From CAMDBL01 sp964498125 (lineage in GTDB: Bacteria > Pseudomonadota > Alphaproteobacteria > Rhizobiales > Hyphomicrobiaceae), in the NCBI GenBank assembly GCA_964498125.1, contig CAZCGE010000059.1, positions 1 to 64,000 on the forward strand: DNA of 64,000 bases. Reading direction: 5' to 3'. This document shows, in pieces, positions 30,828 through 41,845 of this stretch. Position numbers and translations under genes: made by a program. Each line of letters opens with the position of its first letter. Within the stretch, counting starts at the first letter, position 1. The notes below the pieces were generated by a model. That model saw only the letters and a list, made by a program, of their open reading frames with translations. It searched no databases and was not told the DNA's origin.

Positions 30828-32114
30828 ATGATAAAAAAGCGGGAGGAAACATCGGCCGCCGACGGCTGGACCGGGAGTACGGCGCCCGCCGCCCGCAGGG
30901 CCCTGATCATCGGTGGCTCCATGGGGGGCCTGTTCGCTGCCCTCTATTTGCGCCAGCGGGGTTGGCGCGTCGATGTGTTCGAGCGCCTCCCGGTGCCACT
31001 GACCGGCCGCGGCGCCGGGATCACCACCCATGCCGCCATGCTGCGCGCCATCGCCGACGTTGCCGGCAGCGTTCCGGCCGACTTTGGCGTCGCCTTCCAG
31101 AAGCGCGAAACACTGGATGGCGACGGCGCGGTGATCGGCAGGTTGCGCCGGCAGCAAATCGCCACATCCTGGAACCGCTTATACGAGATCCTGCGGCGCG
31201 CGCTGCCCGACGCTTGCTACCGTCTGGGCATGGACTTCGTGCGCTACGAGGACGATGGCCGCGGCGTTACGGCCATTTTCGCCGGCGGGGCACGCGAGCG
31301 CGGTGATGTGCTGATCGGCGGCGATGGATTCCGCTCCTTCGTGCGTGCTCAGTTCCAGCCCGATGCCCAGCCTGAGTATGCCGGCTACGTGGCCTGGCGC
31401 GGTCTGATCGACGAGCGCGCGCTCAGTGCGCGGCTGCACGCCGCGATCTTTGAGAAGTTCATGTTTCATCTGCCGCCGGGAGAGCAGGTGATCGGCTACC
31501 CGGTGGCTGGCAACGATAACGACCTGCGGCCCGGGCATCGCAGCTGGAACATGCTCTGGTATCGGCCGGCCGACGAGGCGACCGAGCTGCCGCGCCTGCT
31601 GATGGATGATACCGGAACGCAGCATCAGGTCTCGATTCCGCCGCCCCTGATCTCGCGCCACGTCATCGCCGAGCTGCGCGCCGACGCTGAACGCCTGCCG
31701 CCGCAATTGCGCGAAGCATTTCGCTGCGTTGCCCAGCCGTTCCTGCAGCCGATCTACGACCTTGATCCGCCGCGCATGGTCACCGGCCGCGTCGGGCTGG
31801 TCGGCGATGCCGCCTTCGTTGCCCGTCCGCATCTGGGTGGGGGCGTCGTCAAGGCAGCACAGGACAGCGCGGCCATGGCCCGCCACCTGTCGCAGGCCGA
31901 CGATATCCCGGCGGCATTGCTCGCCTACGAGGCCGAGCGCCAACCGCGCTGCCGAATCTTCGTCGCGCATGGCCGCCGCCTCGGCTCCTACATCCGCAAG
32001 TCTTTCGACAACGAGCAACAGCGGCAAGCCGCTGAAAAATACCGCGAGCCGCGGTCGCTGATGATCGAAACGGCGCTGATGGACGCCCTGATCCGAGCCG
32101 GCGCGGTGGACTGA
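30828..32114 (+). CDS. FAD-dependent monooxygenase, dihydroxypyridine hydroxylase-like
   Basis: The 428-residue protein has an FAD Rossmann motif at the N-terminus (RRALIIGGSMGGLFAALYLRQRG with VDVFER), a middle motif GDVLIGGDGFRSFVRAQF, and the C-terminal FAD ribose motif GLVGDAAFVARPHLGGGVVKAAQD. The overall arrangement, including YAGYVAWRGL, resembles 2,6-dihydroxypyridine 3-monooxygenase and related aromatic hydroxylases. The GIADALR-like substrate loop is not diagnostic. A paralogue lies at 36024 on the same strand. ATG 30828 is in an AT-rich sequence without a clear ribosome site. Confidence 0.85.
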   Translation: MIKKREETSAADGWTGSTAPAARRALIIGGSMGGLFAALYLRQRGWRVDVFERLPVPLTGRGAGITTHAAMLRAIADVAGSVPADFGVAFQKRETLDGDGAVIGRLRRQQIATSWNRLYEILRRALPDACYRLGMDFVRYEDDGRGVTAIFAGGARERGDVLIGGDGFRSFVRAQFQPDAQPEYAGYVAWRGLIDERALSARLHAAIFEKFMFHLPPGEQVIGYPVAGNDNDLRPGHRSWNMLWYRPADEATELPRLLMDDTGTQHQVSIPPPLISRHVIAELRADAERLPPQLREAFRCVAQPFLQPIYDLDPPRMVTGRVGLVGDAAFVARPHLGGGVVKAAQDSAAMARHLSQADDIPAALLAYEAERQPRCRIFVAHGRRLGSYIRKSFDNEQQRQAAEKYREPRSLMIETALMDALIRAGAVD

Positions 32115-32130
32115 ATTGCTGCCTCGGTGA

Positions 32131-32267
32131 CGTAGGCTGGGTTAGGACCGGAGCGGGAGCGGAGGTCCGTAACCCAGCGCAGTCCGTAGGTCGGGTCGAG
32201 CCTTCGCGAGACCCGACATCTCTCCCGGTGCATGAATGTCGGGTCTCGTTCCTCGACCCGACCTACA
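32131..32267. repeat. Extragenic palindromic repeats
   Basis: CGTAGGCTGGGTTA (32131-32144) pairs with TAACCCAGC at 32170-32178. Next, GTAGGTCGGGTCGAG and CGAGACCCGAC (about 32186-32217) pair, and GTCGGGTCTCG with CTCGACCCGACCTAC (about 32238-32266) form a third palindrome. It belongs to the same family as 10345-10417 and 18447-18534. The 32115-32281 gap holds nothing else. Confidence 0.7.
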
Positions 32268-32281
32268 CGACGGCGCCACCC

Positions 32282-32420
32282 TCACGTCCTCCCCCCTCCC
32301 TTCACCTCCTTCGCATACGTATCGCGCAGCCCCACTGTCCGGTTGAACACCAGCCGGCCAGGTTTGGACTCCGTATCCGGACAGAAATACCCAAGCCGCT
32401 CGAACTGAACCGGCGCGCTC
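32282..32420 (-). pseudogene. Displaced copy of the glnS 3' end
   Basis: The minus strand encodes APVQFERLGYFCPDTESKPG, then RLVFNRTVGLRDTYAKEV, KGGGRT and a stop. It matches the last 43 residues of the real glnS (33876 onward) except for a few substitutions. DNA identity is high, including an exact run of about 45 bases at 32328-32372 that equals about 33921-33965. Upstream of the match the frame is not glutaminyl-tRNA synthetase. It is a displaced tail. Confidence 0.93.
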
Positions 32421-32435
32421 GCAACCAAGCGGCGG

Positions 32436-32975
32436 TCAATTCTCGTCATCATTATCGGGCTGCTCAGGCTCAACTGGTTCAAGTCGCATCTCCAACTGCG
32501 GCACCACGGGTGGCTCTGGAAGTTCGTCCGGGTTGATAGCTTCGATACCGACTGCCTTGGCATGCCGGGCCAGCTGGCTATCGTTGGTGTAGATCGTTGT
32601 CGCACCCACCACGTGCGCGATGGCGACGATCTGACGATCGAACTTGACCTTGGCCCAGTCGGCCTCCGGCGTGGCGCCGCGCTTGTCTCCCGTGGCGATA
32701 GCGTCACGCGTCAGCGCCGCCGCCTCGACGGCGGCACGCTCGCCGAACTCGGCAACGCGGAAGAACTTCGAGCGCGCGATGATCTCCAGGTACTTGGGCC
32801 CAGCGTCACCCGCTTTCACCAGCACTTCGCTCAGTGCCGGGGTTGGCACAATGATGCGCTCGCCGGTCGTCTGGATGGTTGCCACGAGGTGGTCAATGCG
32901 TGGGTTACTGCCGACGCCGCCTTTGATCTTCGGATCGAGGAAGTAAATCAGGAAGTTGGCGTCGAATACCACCAT
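32436..32975 (-). CDS. PIN-domain protein (VapC-like toxin candidate)
   Basis: The 179-residue protein begins MVVFDANFLIYFLDP, with the first PIN aspartate. It has VPTPALSEVLVKAG with the conserved Glu, WAKVKFDRQIVAIAHVVGA with a second acid, and IYTNDSQLARHAKAVGI for the last acidic pair. The four-acid PIN site is plausible, so it is a predicted Mg-dependent ribonuclease. A 40-residue Pro/Glu/Asp-rich tail (EPVEPEQPDNDDEN) is unusual for VapC. Its ATG overlaps the upstream gene's stop by one base (TGATG). The 13 bases GCGGTCAATTCTC across its stop codon also occur across the lepA stop (11771). Confidence 0.82.
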   Translation of the reverse strand: MVVFDANFLIYFLDPKIKGGVGSNPRIDHLVATIQTTGERIIVPTPALSEVLVKAGDAGPKYLEIIARSKFFRVAEFGERAAVEAAALTRDAIATGDKRGATPEADWAKVKFDRQIVAIAHVVGATTIYTNDSQLARHAKAVGIEAINPDELPEPPVVPQLEMRLEPVEPEQPDNDDEN

Positions 32976-33715
32976 CAGTTGAGGCCCTCGCCTGTGCGGA
33001 GCCGCGTGAGGTCGGCGATCGGATCGTCACCCCAGTCCGCGCCCTCGACGCCGTGCAGGCGCTTGATCACGTCAGCCAGCGGGGTGTCGTCAAGTAGCTC
33101 GAAGCTCCTAATCTCGAATGACCGCATCAGCCAAGCGCCGGTCGAAAGACGCATCCAGCTGCCGGTGCCGGAGACGCGCAATAGAGCACCGTAGAGGTGT
33201 TTTCCGAGGTCGCGCGCCATCGAGCGACGTGCGCTGCAATGCTTGTAAACGCGATCGCGATCTTGCAGCCAGACAGGCGCGGCCTCGCCAACACCACCGA
33301 CTTTAATGACAATGCCCTCAAGCACCCCATCCTCACGGAAGGGACCGAACTCTAAGGGCTTGGGTCGGTTCCGACCTTGGAACGCGATCAGCTCGGCGCC
33401 GCCCTCGTCGAGCACCTGCCCGATGGCGTTGTCATTCGCCAGCATATTGTCGAGTTCCCGAAGCGCCTTCAGCGCCGTGGGATCGCCCTGGCCACGGGCA
33501 GCATCAGCCAGCCGCCGCTCGACTTTCAAAGCAGCGACTTCCTCGATGCGCGCCAATAGCACAGCGCTTCCGCGCTCAACGTCGACAAAGTGAACGCGCT
33601 CGGGTTCGCCAAGCAATTTGGCGAATTCCAGCATGTACTCCGCCAAACGCTCCATGGGCAGCGTCTCCGGCGTGTACACGTCGATCTTGAACCGGTGCTG
33701 TCTGTCCTTGGTCAT
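32975..33715 (-). CDS. Hypothetical protein, likely antitoxin-like partner of the PIN protein
   Basis: The 246-residue protein starts MTKDRQHRFKIDVYTPETLP and is unlike the usual small VapB antitoxins. Recognisable features are EYMLEFAKLLGEPERVHFVDVERGSAVLLARIEE and a later basic segment. No known domain is assigned. The one-base overlap of its stop with the PIN gene start indicates translational coupling. It could be the antitoxin or a co-operating factor of an unusual PIN system. Both genes lie between the two glnS 3' ends. Confidence 0.65.
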   Translation of the reverse strand: MTKDRQHRFKIDVYTPETLPMERLAEYMLEFAKLLGEPERVHFVDVERGSAVLLARIEEVAALKVERRLADAARGQGDPTALKALRELDNMLANDNAIGQVLDEGGAELIAFQGRNRPKPLEFGPFREDGVLEGIVIKVGGVGEAAPVWLQDRDRVYKHCSARRSMARDLGKHLYGALLRVSGTGSWMRLSTGAWLMRSFEIRSFELLDDTPLADVIKRLHGVEGADWGDDPIADLTRLRTGEGLN

Positions 33716-33875
33716 AGGCTCGCTCCGCTTGTTGTTCTTATCTTGTTCCGGGCGCGGTTTCCACTTCCTTTAGAGCTGGGTCATTCCTTGTGCCCGCAGC
33801 GAAATAATACGTCGTGGTCGCGGAAACATTATGATGCTCGATGAAGCTACTGGAGCAAACCCCCGCTCCCCGCCC

Positions 33876-35573
<1,698 letters not shown>

Positions 35574-36023
35574 GATCTTTGGTCCTGTTGTGCCGCCCGT
35601 CATCTTCGACATGCGAACTGGCGGCACGTGAAGTCCGGGATGAGTTCGTTGGCCTCTATTGGAAACCGGCGCGCTTGCCAACCCACGGGGCAAGCCCCGG
35701 CTTGTAGCCGGGCGCTCGCTGGAACGCCACGCTCGATGGCTAGAAAATTGAAAACATGGGGCGAACAGATCTGCATCTTCTGAAAGTCAGAGGCCTCTGC
35801 CGGTCTTGCCGCTCGAGGGTCCTTCAGCCCGTCATGCCGCCAGCATGCGTACCGCATGACGCTCGCCGAGGATGACGGGAGCCAAACGAATGCGTCAAAA
35901 CCGGTGCTCCCCCGGCAACGACGACAGTTAAACCTGCCGGGTGGCTGGAACCTGCTGGTCACCGGTGCGCGGACCGGCGTAGCATCAGCCCATCGTCACT
36001 GCGCCGGGAGGAACTGCGCAACC
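35574..36023. other. Intergenic region between glnS and the second monooxygenase
   Basis: No gene is seen in 450 bases. An imperfect inverted repeat (CCCGTCATGCC at about 35827 and GGATGACGGG near 35871-35880) is present. The region probably contains divergent promoters for glnS and the monooxygenase. Confidence 0.5.
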
Positions 36024-37286
36024 ATGGCAAGCGAAGCCAACCACCAGAGCCGCGCCGTCATCATCGGCGGCTCGATGGGTGGCCTGTTCATCGGCAACAT
36101 GCTGGTGCGGCAGGGTTGGCAGGTGGACATCTACGAGCGCGTGGACGGTGCGTTGAATGTGCGCGGCGCGGGCATCGCCGGGCATACAGATTACGTGCCG
36201 ATCCTGCAAGCCTGCGGCATCGACAAGCAGCGCCCAGTCGGCGTCGATGTCGAGGGGCGCACCGCCTATGACGCCGAGGGACGGCAGATCGCCTTTCATC
36301 CGCATCCGCAGTACCTCACCTACTGGGGCCTGTTCCACACCATGTTGCGCGAGGTATTTCCCGACGCGAACTACCATGCCGGTGTCGAACTATCGGGCCT
36401 GACGCTGGGTGAGCCGCGATCGGTGGTGCATCTGTCTGATGGCCGTTCGATCGAAGCCGATCTGGTGATCGGCGCCGACGGCCTGCGCTCCAGCGTGCGC
36501 GCGCTGTTGGCCCCTGATGTCGTGCCGCAATACGGCGGCTATTTCGCGTTTCGCGGCCTGACGCCGGAGGCCAGCCTCTCGCCAGCCTTCCAGCGCCAGA
36601 TGATGCAGCGCTACATCTGGGTGTTTCCTGGCGAGGGCCAGTTCAGCGGTTACCCGATTTGCGGCCCCGACTATGCGATCACCCCTGGCCGGCGGCAATA
36701 CGCCTACCTCTGGTATCTACCGGTCGACGACGCAGGGATGGCCGATCTCCTGACCGACGCCGACGGACGCACGCACCAGTACAACATTCCGCCACCGCTG
36801 ATCCGTCAGCAGCATTTCACCGCCTTGCGGGCGCGCGCGGTGCGCCTGCTGCCGCCGCTCTTCGCCGAGATCGTGCTGCGGTCGCAGAACGACATGCTGC
36901 AGCCGATGTATGACGTGGAATCGCGCGACATTGCATTCGGCAATATCTGCCTGCTGGGTGATGCAGCCTTCACCGCGCGCCCGCACGTCGGCATCGGCGT
37001 GCTGAAGGCAGGGCAGGACGCACTGTGCCTGGCCGATTGCCTCGCGCGCCACGCCAGCATCGCCGAAGCGCTGGCGGCCTATGCCCGTGATCGGGTTGCC
37101 GCTGGCCGCAAGGCTGTGCGGTTCTCGCGTTATCTCGGCACCTTCATCGAGCGCGGACATCCGCGGCCCGAAACCGATCCGAGCCTGCAATTGACCGCGG
37201 AATTCCTGTTGCAGGTGAGCGCCCGCTCGGTGGAAAGCGCGCAAGCCTACCTTGGGCCGCGGCGCGCCATGTTCGACGCTTTGTAG
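36024..37286 (+). CDS. FAD-dependent monooxygenase, dihydroxypyridine hydroxylase-like (paralogue)
   Basis: The 420-residue protein shares the layout of the gene at 30828: SRAVIIGGSMGGLFIGNMLV with WQVDIYERV, the middle LVIGADGLRSSVRALL, and the C-terminal NICLLGDAAFTARPHVGIGV, LKAGQDALCLADCLARHA. It is an FAD-dependent hydroxylase of aromatic or heteroaromatic substrates. GGGAGGAA lies about 10 bases before ATG 36024. The pair may be an old duplication, but each has its own divergent substrate loop. The substrate is unknown. Confidence 0.85.
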   Translation: MASEANHQSRAVIIGGSMGGLFIGNMLVRQGWQVDIYERVDGALNVRGAGIAGHTDYVPILQACGIDKQRPVGVDVEGRTAYDAEGRQIAFHPHPQYLTYWGLFHTMLREVFPDANYHAGVELSGLTLGEPRSVVHLSDGRSIEADLVIGADGLRSSVRALLAPDVVPQYGGYFAFRGLTPEASLSPAFQRQMMQRYIWVFPGEGQFSGYPICGPDYAITPGRRQYAYLWYLPVDDAGMADLLTDADGRTHQYNIPPPLIRQQHFTALRARAVRLLPPLFAEIVLRSQNDMLQPMYDVESRDIAFGNICLLGDAAFTARPHVGIGVLKAGQDALCLADCLARHASIAEALAAYARDRVAAGRKAVRFSRYLGTFIERGHPRPETDPSLQLTAEFLLQVSARSVESAQAYLGPRRAMFDAL

Positions 37287-37390
37287 TGGATAAGTTGGCT
37301 TTATGTTCTATTTTTGTTCTTGACAGGATGTGCGGACTGGGCGAGCATGCTGCCAAGGTCGTTGTATTTGTAAGCGGCGGAGGCTCGGCG

Positions 37391-37882
37391 ATGGCACGGA
37401 TTCAATGGCAGCGCTTCGAGTGGAAGAGTGGCGCGGACGTCTACGCCTTCGAGGTCGTCGACGGCGGACTGTTTGGCCGTTTGGACAGCGCTGGCGGCCG
37501 CACGATCACCCTGCCGATGGTCGCCTGGGAGGGCATGCTCGACAGCGTCGCACTGGCGCGCAAAGCCAAGACGCAGAATGATCGTCACCAGCCAGACCGG
37601 GCCGGCGCGCGCTGGAGCGATACGGAAGTGATCCGGCTCGAACGCGCCTTCAAGTCGGGGCGCGGCATTGCCGATCTGTCGCGCGCTCACGCACGCAGTG
37701 AAGATGCCGTCGAAACGCAGCTCGAGAAAATGGGCCTGTGGAATCGGTTCGAGCGGCGCGCCATGTCCGAGACGCCGCCCTTTCCCGCAGCACTGCCATC
37801 CGAGCCAGAGGCGATAGCCAGCAATGGCGCCGATCATCACCAGGATTGGCGCGACGCCCGCTTCGATACCGGGGCCGGCTAG
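37391..37882 (+). CDS. Hypothetical protein with a SANT/Myb-like helical segment
   Basis: This 163-residue protein starts at ATG 37391 with GGAGG 8 bases upstream. The central part, RWSDTEVIRLERAFKSGRGI and ADLSRAHARSEDAVETQL, then EKMGLWNRF, resembles the three-helix pattern of SANT/Myb-type domains. The N-terminal part is a compact beta segment (ADVYAFEVVDGGLFGRLDSA). The C-terminus is Pro-rich and probably flexible. No family function is known; DNA or protein binding is the likely role. Confidence 0.65.
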   Translation: MARIQWQRFEWKSGADVYAFEVVDGGLFGRLDSAGGRTITLPMVAWEGMLDSVALARKAKTQNDRHQPDRAGARWSDTEVIRLERAFKSGRGIADLSRAHARSEDAVETQLEKMGLWNRFERRAMSETPPFPAALPSEPEAIASNGADHHQDWRDARFDTGAG

Positions 37883-38498
37883 ATGTTTTGCCTGCGCGGC
37901 GAGTTGACTGCGGCGATATTAATGTGTAACGTGAGCATAACGATTGCCGCTCAGCCGAAGCCCGATGGACATCCAGTCGCGGGGCTGGGTGAAGCGGTAA
38001 GTCGGGAAAAGTGGGCTCCGTTCTCGCGAGAGGCGGAGCCTGCGGTTTTTGGCAGTGGCGCCAATTCCCACAAATGTGCGGCTGCCGCGAGTTGCGGCAC
38101 GGTTGCCGCGAGCTGCCACCCTTGGCAACAGCGGTTCCTTGCCGGCGCAACGGCGACAATGCGTCTCAGACTTTCGTCGCATGCGCGGCAATATACCCAA
38201 TTTGGGTAGATGCACGGTGCCGGGCTTTGGCCGCACGTGCGCCGAGTTCGGTAACGCGCGAAGCCAAAAATGCCATTTGCCATTGCCGCGCAGCGCTGAA
38301 ATGCACGCGCATTTTTATTGCTCGAAATGATCATAATATTTCGCAGCGAAGCACAGAGTGTGCAAATGGCATTTGGCCGCCTTTTTTTGCCTCAGTGTCG
38401 CCCGAATGCTCTGTGCCCATTTGGCCTAGGGCGATAAAGTGGTGCGAGGGTGGGACATCGGTGCAAGCCGCTGTCTCGGTAAACGCTATCGATGCACC
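37883..38498. other. Gene-free interval with a long inverted repeat
   Basis: No convincing gene is seen in about 616 bases. AAATGCCATTTGC (38268-38280) and its exact complement GCAAATGGCATTT (38362-38374) form a 13-bp stem with an 81-base loop. The surrounding DNA near 38300-38350 is AT-rich (AAAT, TATT runs). Confidence 0.5.
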
Positions 38499-40136
38499 AT
38501 GGCTACTCAACGGGAGAGCGGGACCCAAGAGGTGGCGCGTCGTGGTCCGGGGGGCGGCGTGGGCGGAAGACAGTGGGTTATAAGTCAGTGGGTCAAGAGT
38601 CGTGTGGCGGCGGTGTGCCTGCTGTCGTTGACGTTTGCGGTTCCCGTCCGCGCCGACGTCGTGACTGCGCCATTCTTGTGCAAGGTCGAGCGCGGGCGCA
38701 TCACGCTCAAGCCTGGTCCTGAATCCAGCTACGAGATCGTCGGACCGCGCCGACAGAAATCCTTTCTCTATTGCACCGGTCCCGGCGATAGCCGCTGCCA
38801 AGTGCGCATGTTGCACCAATTCGATTTGGCCTGCGGCGGCAACCGCGTCCCCTGGGTCGTCGTTGCGGCGGCCGCGACACGGCTGGGCGGCCGCGAGGCT
38901 TGGGTCGACAGCGGTCGGCTGCACATCGCCGTCAATCCAGGACTGACGCCCAAGACCGCGGACTGCGGTGAAACATCCTGGTCGCTGGCGGCCGCATTCG
39001 ACGCATCGCAGGCGGATCGGAGTGAACGCGCCTGCCAGCCTCGCGCCGCCGACCGTTCGAGTATCCGCGCGGTCGCCTTGCCCCCGGGATTTGCGCAACT
39101 GACCGAATTTGGCGCTCGGCTGGGCGCGCCCGCGCGGCGGCCAACGGCGAGCGTCGTGGCAGCGGCATCGCCACTCATGAGCCTCGAACCCGAGGCGGCA
39201 GATCCCGACGAACCGTTGATCACGGCCGCACTTCCGTTGCCTGATGCTGGACTTCCCTCGCCTGCGCATGCCGAGTCGGGCGAGGACCCGCCGGCAAATT
39301 CCGCAGTCGAAGTGCCGCGCGATGCGCCCGAGGTCATCGAGATCGCGGATGCACGCAAGGCGCTGGAGGGTTTTTCCGCTTGGATCGTTACGGTCCGCCA
39401 GGAGCGCGCGGAGACTGCGGCGGCTCTCAGCCCGTCTGCGCGCGGCCCATTTGCCGACAGCGAATGGCTGGTTCTGGTCGCTTTGCTTTCGCTGACGCTG
39501 GTCGGCGTAGCTTGGTCGATACGCACCGGCTTGATCGCGGCGAGGGGAAGCCTGCTCATGCAACGCACCCAGTCGAGCGCGGTCGGCTTATTCACGCGCA
39601 CCCGTGCCACGTTGGTTCCCGCCGATGCCTCCGGCGATAGCCCTTATATGATCGAGCAACTGCGGCAGACGGCCGAGCAACTGCTGCACAACGCCGATCT
39701 GGTCCTGGAGGAGTTGCGATCGGCGCCACCGCTGCGCGGCGTGCTGCGTCAGGAGCTGGACCTCATTGGCACACGCCTGTTCGATAGCACGCGCGCGACC
39801 GGGTCTGAGCCGACGGCGCGCCAGACGCGGCAGCGCCTGCAGACCGGCATCCGCGAATTGCACCGGATCATCAAGATTGCCGAGGGCGCCGCAGCGAGTT
39901 TCTGCATGGGCGCCATGAGACCAGCATTGCCGAACAGCCGGGACGAAGCCTTTGCCTTGCTCGGCGTCAACGATAGCGTGAACGATGCAACGCTGAAGAA
40001 AGTGGTCGATGCCCTGCGTGTCAGCTGGCATCCCGACCATGCCCGCGATGATCAGGATCGCGAGCGGCGCGAGGAGCGCATCAAGCAGATCAACGTGGCC
40101 TGGGACCTCATCAACGGTCGGCGGCTCACGGCCTGA
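38499..40136 (+). CDS. Membrane protein with a C-terminal J domain
   Basis: The 545-residue protein has an N-terminal membrane anchor or signal (SRVAAVCLLSLTFAVPVRAD), a long Ala/Pro-rich variable region, a second hydrophobic segment WLVLVALLSLTLVGVAWSI, and a C-terminal J domain: DEAFALLGVNDSVNDATLKK, LRVSWHPDHARDDQDRERRE, RIKQINVAWDLING. The HPD motif needed to stimulate Hsp70 is intact. A first cysteine-rich segment lies near residues 80-130. It probably recruits DnaK at the membrane. The start at ATG 38499 is the best available, but no strong ribosome site is seen. Confidence 0.8.
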   Translation: MATQRESGTQEVARRGPGGGVGGRQWVISQWVKSRVAAVCLLSLTFAVPVRADVVTAPFLCKVERGRITLKPGPESSYEIVGPRRQKSFLYCTGPGDSRCQVRMLHQFDLACGGNRVPWVVVAAAATRLGGREAWVDSGRLHIAVNPGLTPKTADCGETSWSLAAAFDASQADRSERACQPRAADRSSIRAVALPPGFAQLTEFGARLGAPARRPTASVVAAASPLMSLEPEAADPDEPLITAALPLPDAGLPSPAHAESGEDPPANSAVEVPRDAPEVIEIADARKALEGFSAWIVTVRQERAETAAALSPSARGPFADSEWLVLVALLSLTLVGVAWSIRTGLIAARGSLLMQRTQSSAVGLFTRTRATLVPADASGDSPYMIEQLRQTAEQLLHNADLVLEELRSAPPLRGVLRQELDLIGTRLFDSTRATGSEPTARQTRQRLQTGIRELHRIIKIAEGAAASFCMGAMRPALPNSRDEAFALLGVNDSVNDATLKKVVDALRVSWHPDHARDDQDRERREERIKQINVAWDLINGRRLTA

Positions 40137-40543
40137 CGGGCGCGCGGCAAACCCGCGACATGCCGCCAACGGCGGCCTGCAACCGCTATTATGCTCGCTG
40201 TTAACATTCAATATTATTCCTATCGTCGAAATTTCCTCGAAATAACTCGTTTTTCGTCACACAATCGCCGTGGTCGGGCGTGCCTTTTCGATCCGTGAAA
40301 TCGACCGCGTATCAGGGGTCGCTTGCCGTTAGTGTCAAGGGTGAGGTCTGGCACGGGTTGGAAGATGGGTGGACTGCGGCGACAGGAAATCAGTCTGTAA
40401 TCAAATCATCGCTAGTCGGCGAATTTGCATGCGGCGGCTGAAACTCTTTGGTGCCTTGGTAGAATAATGGATTTTGTCTGCGCGAGTAGGTCCGGCATCT
40501 GTTGCTTGATGCCAATGATGTGGTTTGAGGAGTAGAGAGCGTC
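40137..40543. other. Intergenic region before the TAXI receptor
   Basis: No gene is seen. The first 100 bases are AT-rich (aacattcaatattattcc). This region probably holds the promoter of the next gene, but I cannot place it. Confidence 0.45.
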
Positions 40544-41731
40544 ATGCGGAATTGGATCAGAGGCATTCTGATGCTGGCGGCATGGGCCGGCATCGGTGTT
40601 ACGATGGCGCATGCGCAAGCTGTGCCGGGTTCGTCGAACATCACGCAGCGGATTCAGCTGGCTCAGCGCGCAGCGCCGACCGCGGCGGCGAGCGGGGAAA
40701 GCGACGTCGTCGCCAAGATCAACAATTGGACAGTCGGGCTGGCCGGCGGTCTGCCGGAAGGCACCTACCTGCAGTTTGCCGCCCAGATCGCGCGCAATCT
40801 CAACGATGGCGGCGAGATGCGCGTGCTGCCCGTGGTGACGCCTGGCGCCACCGAAAACGTGCGCGATCTGCTTTATTTGCGCGGCATCGACGTCGCCATC
40901 ACCGCGACCGATGTCTTCGAACACTTCCGCACGGTCGAGAAGATCCCCAACATCGAAAAGCGGGTCAACTACATCAGCAGCATGTACTTGTCGGAGATCC
41001 ACATCCTGGTGCGGTCGGACATCAAGTCGCTGCAGGATCTGGCTGGCAAGAAGGTGAGCTATCACACCGCCGGCGCCGGCTCGTCGACCAGCGGGCCGAT
41101 CGTCTTCAAACGTCTGGGCATTAATGTCGTGCCGGTCTACGTCAACAATGCCGAAGCTTTGGAAAAGATGAAGACCGGCGAAATTTCGGGCCTCGTGCAT
41201 AACGCCGGCAAGCCCAACAATTTGTTCACGAATTTCAAGAACGAGGCTGGGTTCAAGTTCCTCGAGATCCCGTTCGAGAAGTTCGACGACTACTATGTGC
41301 CCGCGGTGCTGACGGACAAGGACTACCCTGCCTTCATAAAGCCCGGAGAGCGCATCGAAACACTGGCTGTGCCGGCCGTGCTGGCGGTCTACAATTGGCC
41401 CAACAAAACCGATAGACACCGTCGCGTGGCGAAATTCGTCGACCTCTATTTCGAGCGCTTCGAACGCTTCAAGGTGCCGCCCTATCATCCAAGCTGGAAG
41501 ACGATCAATCTCGCCGCTAACGTGCCGGGGTGGACACGCTACTGGGTGGCCGAGGACAAGTTGAAGCAGATCGCCGCCACCAAGCAGGCGCCGGCAGCGC
41601 CGCCGACAACCGCGACGGTCGACGTGCAACTCGCCCGGCAGCAAGCCGCGCGCGCGGCGCCCGGTGACTTGGCGCGCCAGGAGCAGTTGTTCCAGAAGTT
41701 CATGGATTGGGCCAAGAAGCAGGAGCGTTGA
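40544..41731 (+). CDS. TAXI-family periplasmic solute receptor
   Basis: This 395-residue protein has a Sec signal (IRGILMLAAWAGIGVTMAHA). It shows the TAXI receptor layout: INNWTVGLAGGLPEGTYLQF, LRGIDVAITATDVFEHFRT, LSEIHILVRSDIKSLQDLAG and VYVNNAEALEKMKTGEISGL, as in receptors paired with TRAP-type fused permeases. It would bind a carboxylate or amino acid. The C-terminal extension (Gln/Ala/Pro-rich, then FQKFMDWAKK) is longer than usual. No permease gene lies nearby. Ribosome site GAGGAG precedes the ATG. Confidence 0.85.
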   Translation: MRNWIRGILMLAAWAGIGVTMAHAQAVPGSSNITQRIQLAQRAAPTAAASGESDVVAKINNWTVGLAGGLPEGTYLQFAAQIARNLNDGGEMRVLPVVTPGATENVRDLLYLRGIDVAITATDVFEHFRTVEKIPNIEKRVNYISSMYLSEIHILVRSDIKSLQDLAGKKVSYHTAGAGSSTSGPIVFKRLGINVVPVYVNNAEALEKMKTGEISGLVHNAGKPNNLFTNFKNEAGFKFLEIPFEKFDDYYVPAVLTDKDYPAFIKPGERIETLAVPAVLAVYNWPNKTDRHRRVAKFVDLYFERFERFKVPPYHPSWKTINLAANVPGWTRYWVAEDKLKQIAATKQAPAAPPTTATVDVQLARQQAARAAPGDLARQEQLFQKFMDWAKKQER

Positions 41732-41845
41732 GGGATTGCCGATCTGGTTATCGAGTTGCCAGACCTGGCCGGGCGTGATCATGCTTCGATCGTGCACGGC
41801 CGGTCCTGATGGTTCGCAATGCAGCGGGGGTAGGACGAGATTGCC

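Noticed and set aside
37883..38209. A 108-codon plus frame
   Set aside because: No ribosome site, odd Cys/Ala-rich composition, and no conserved pattern; probably noncoding.
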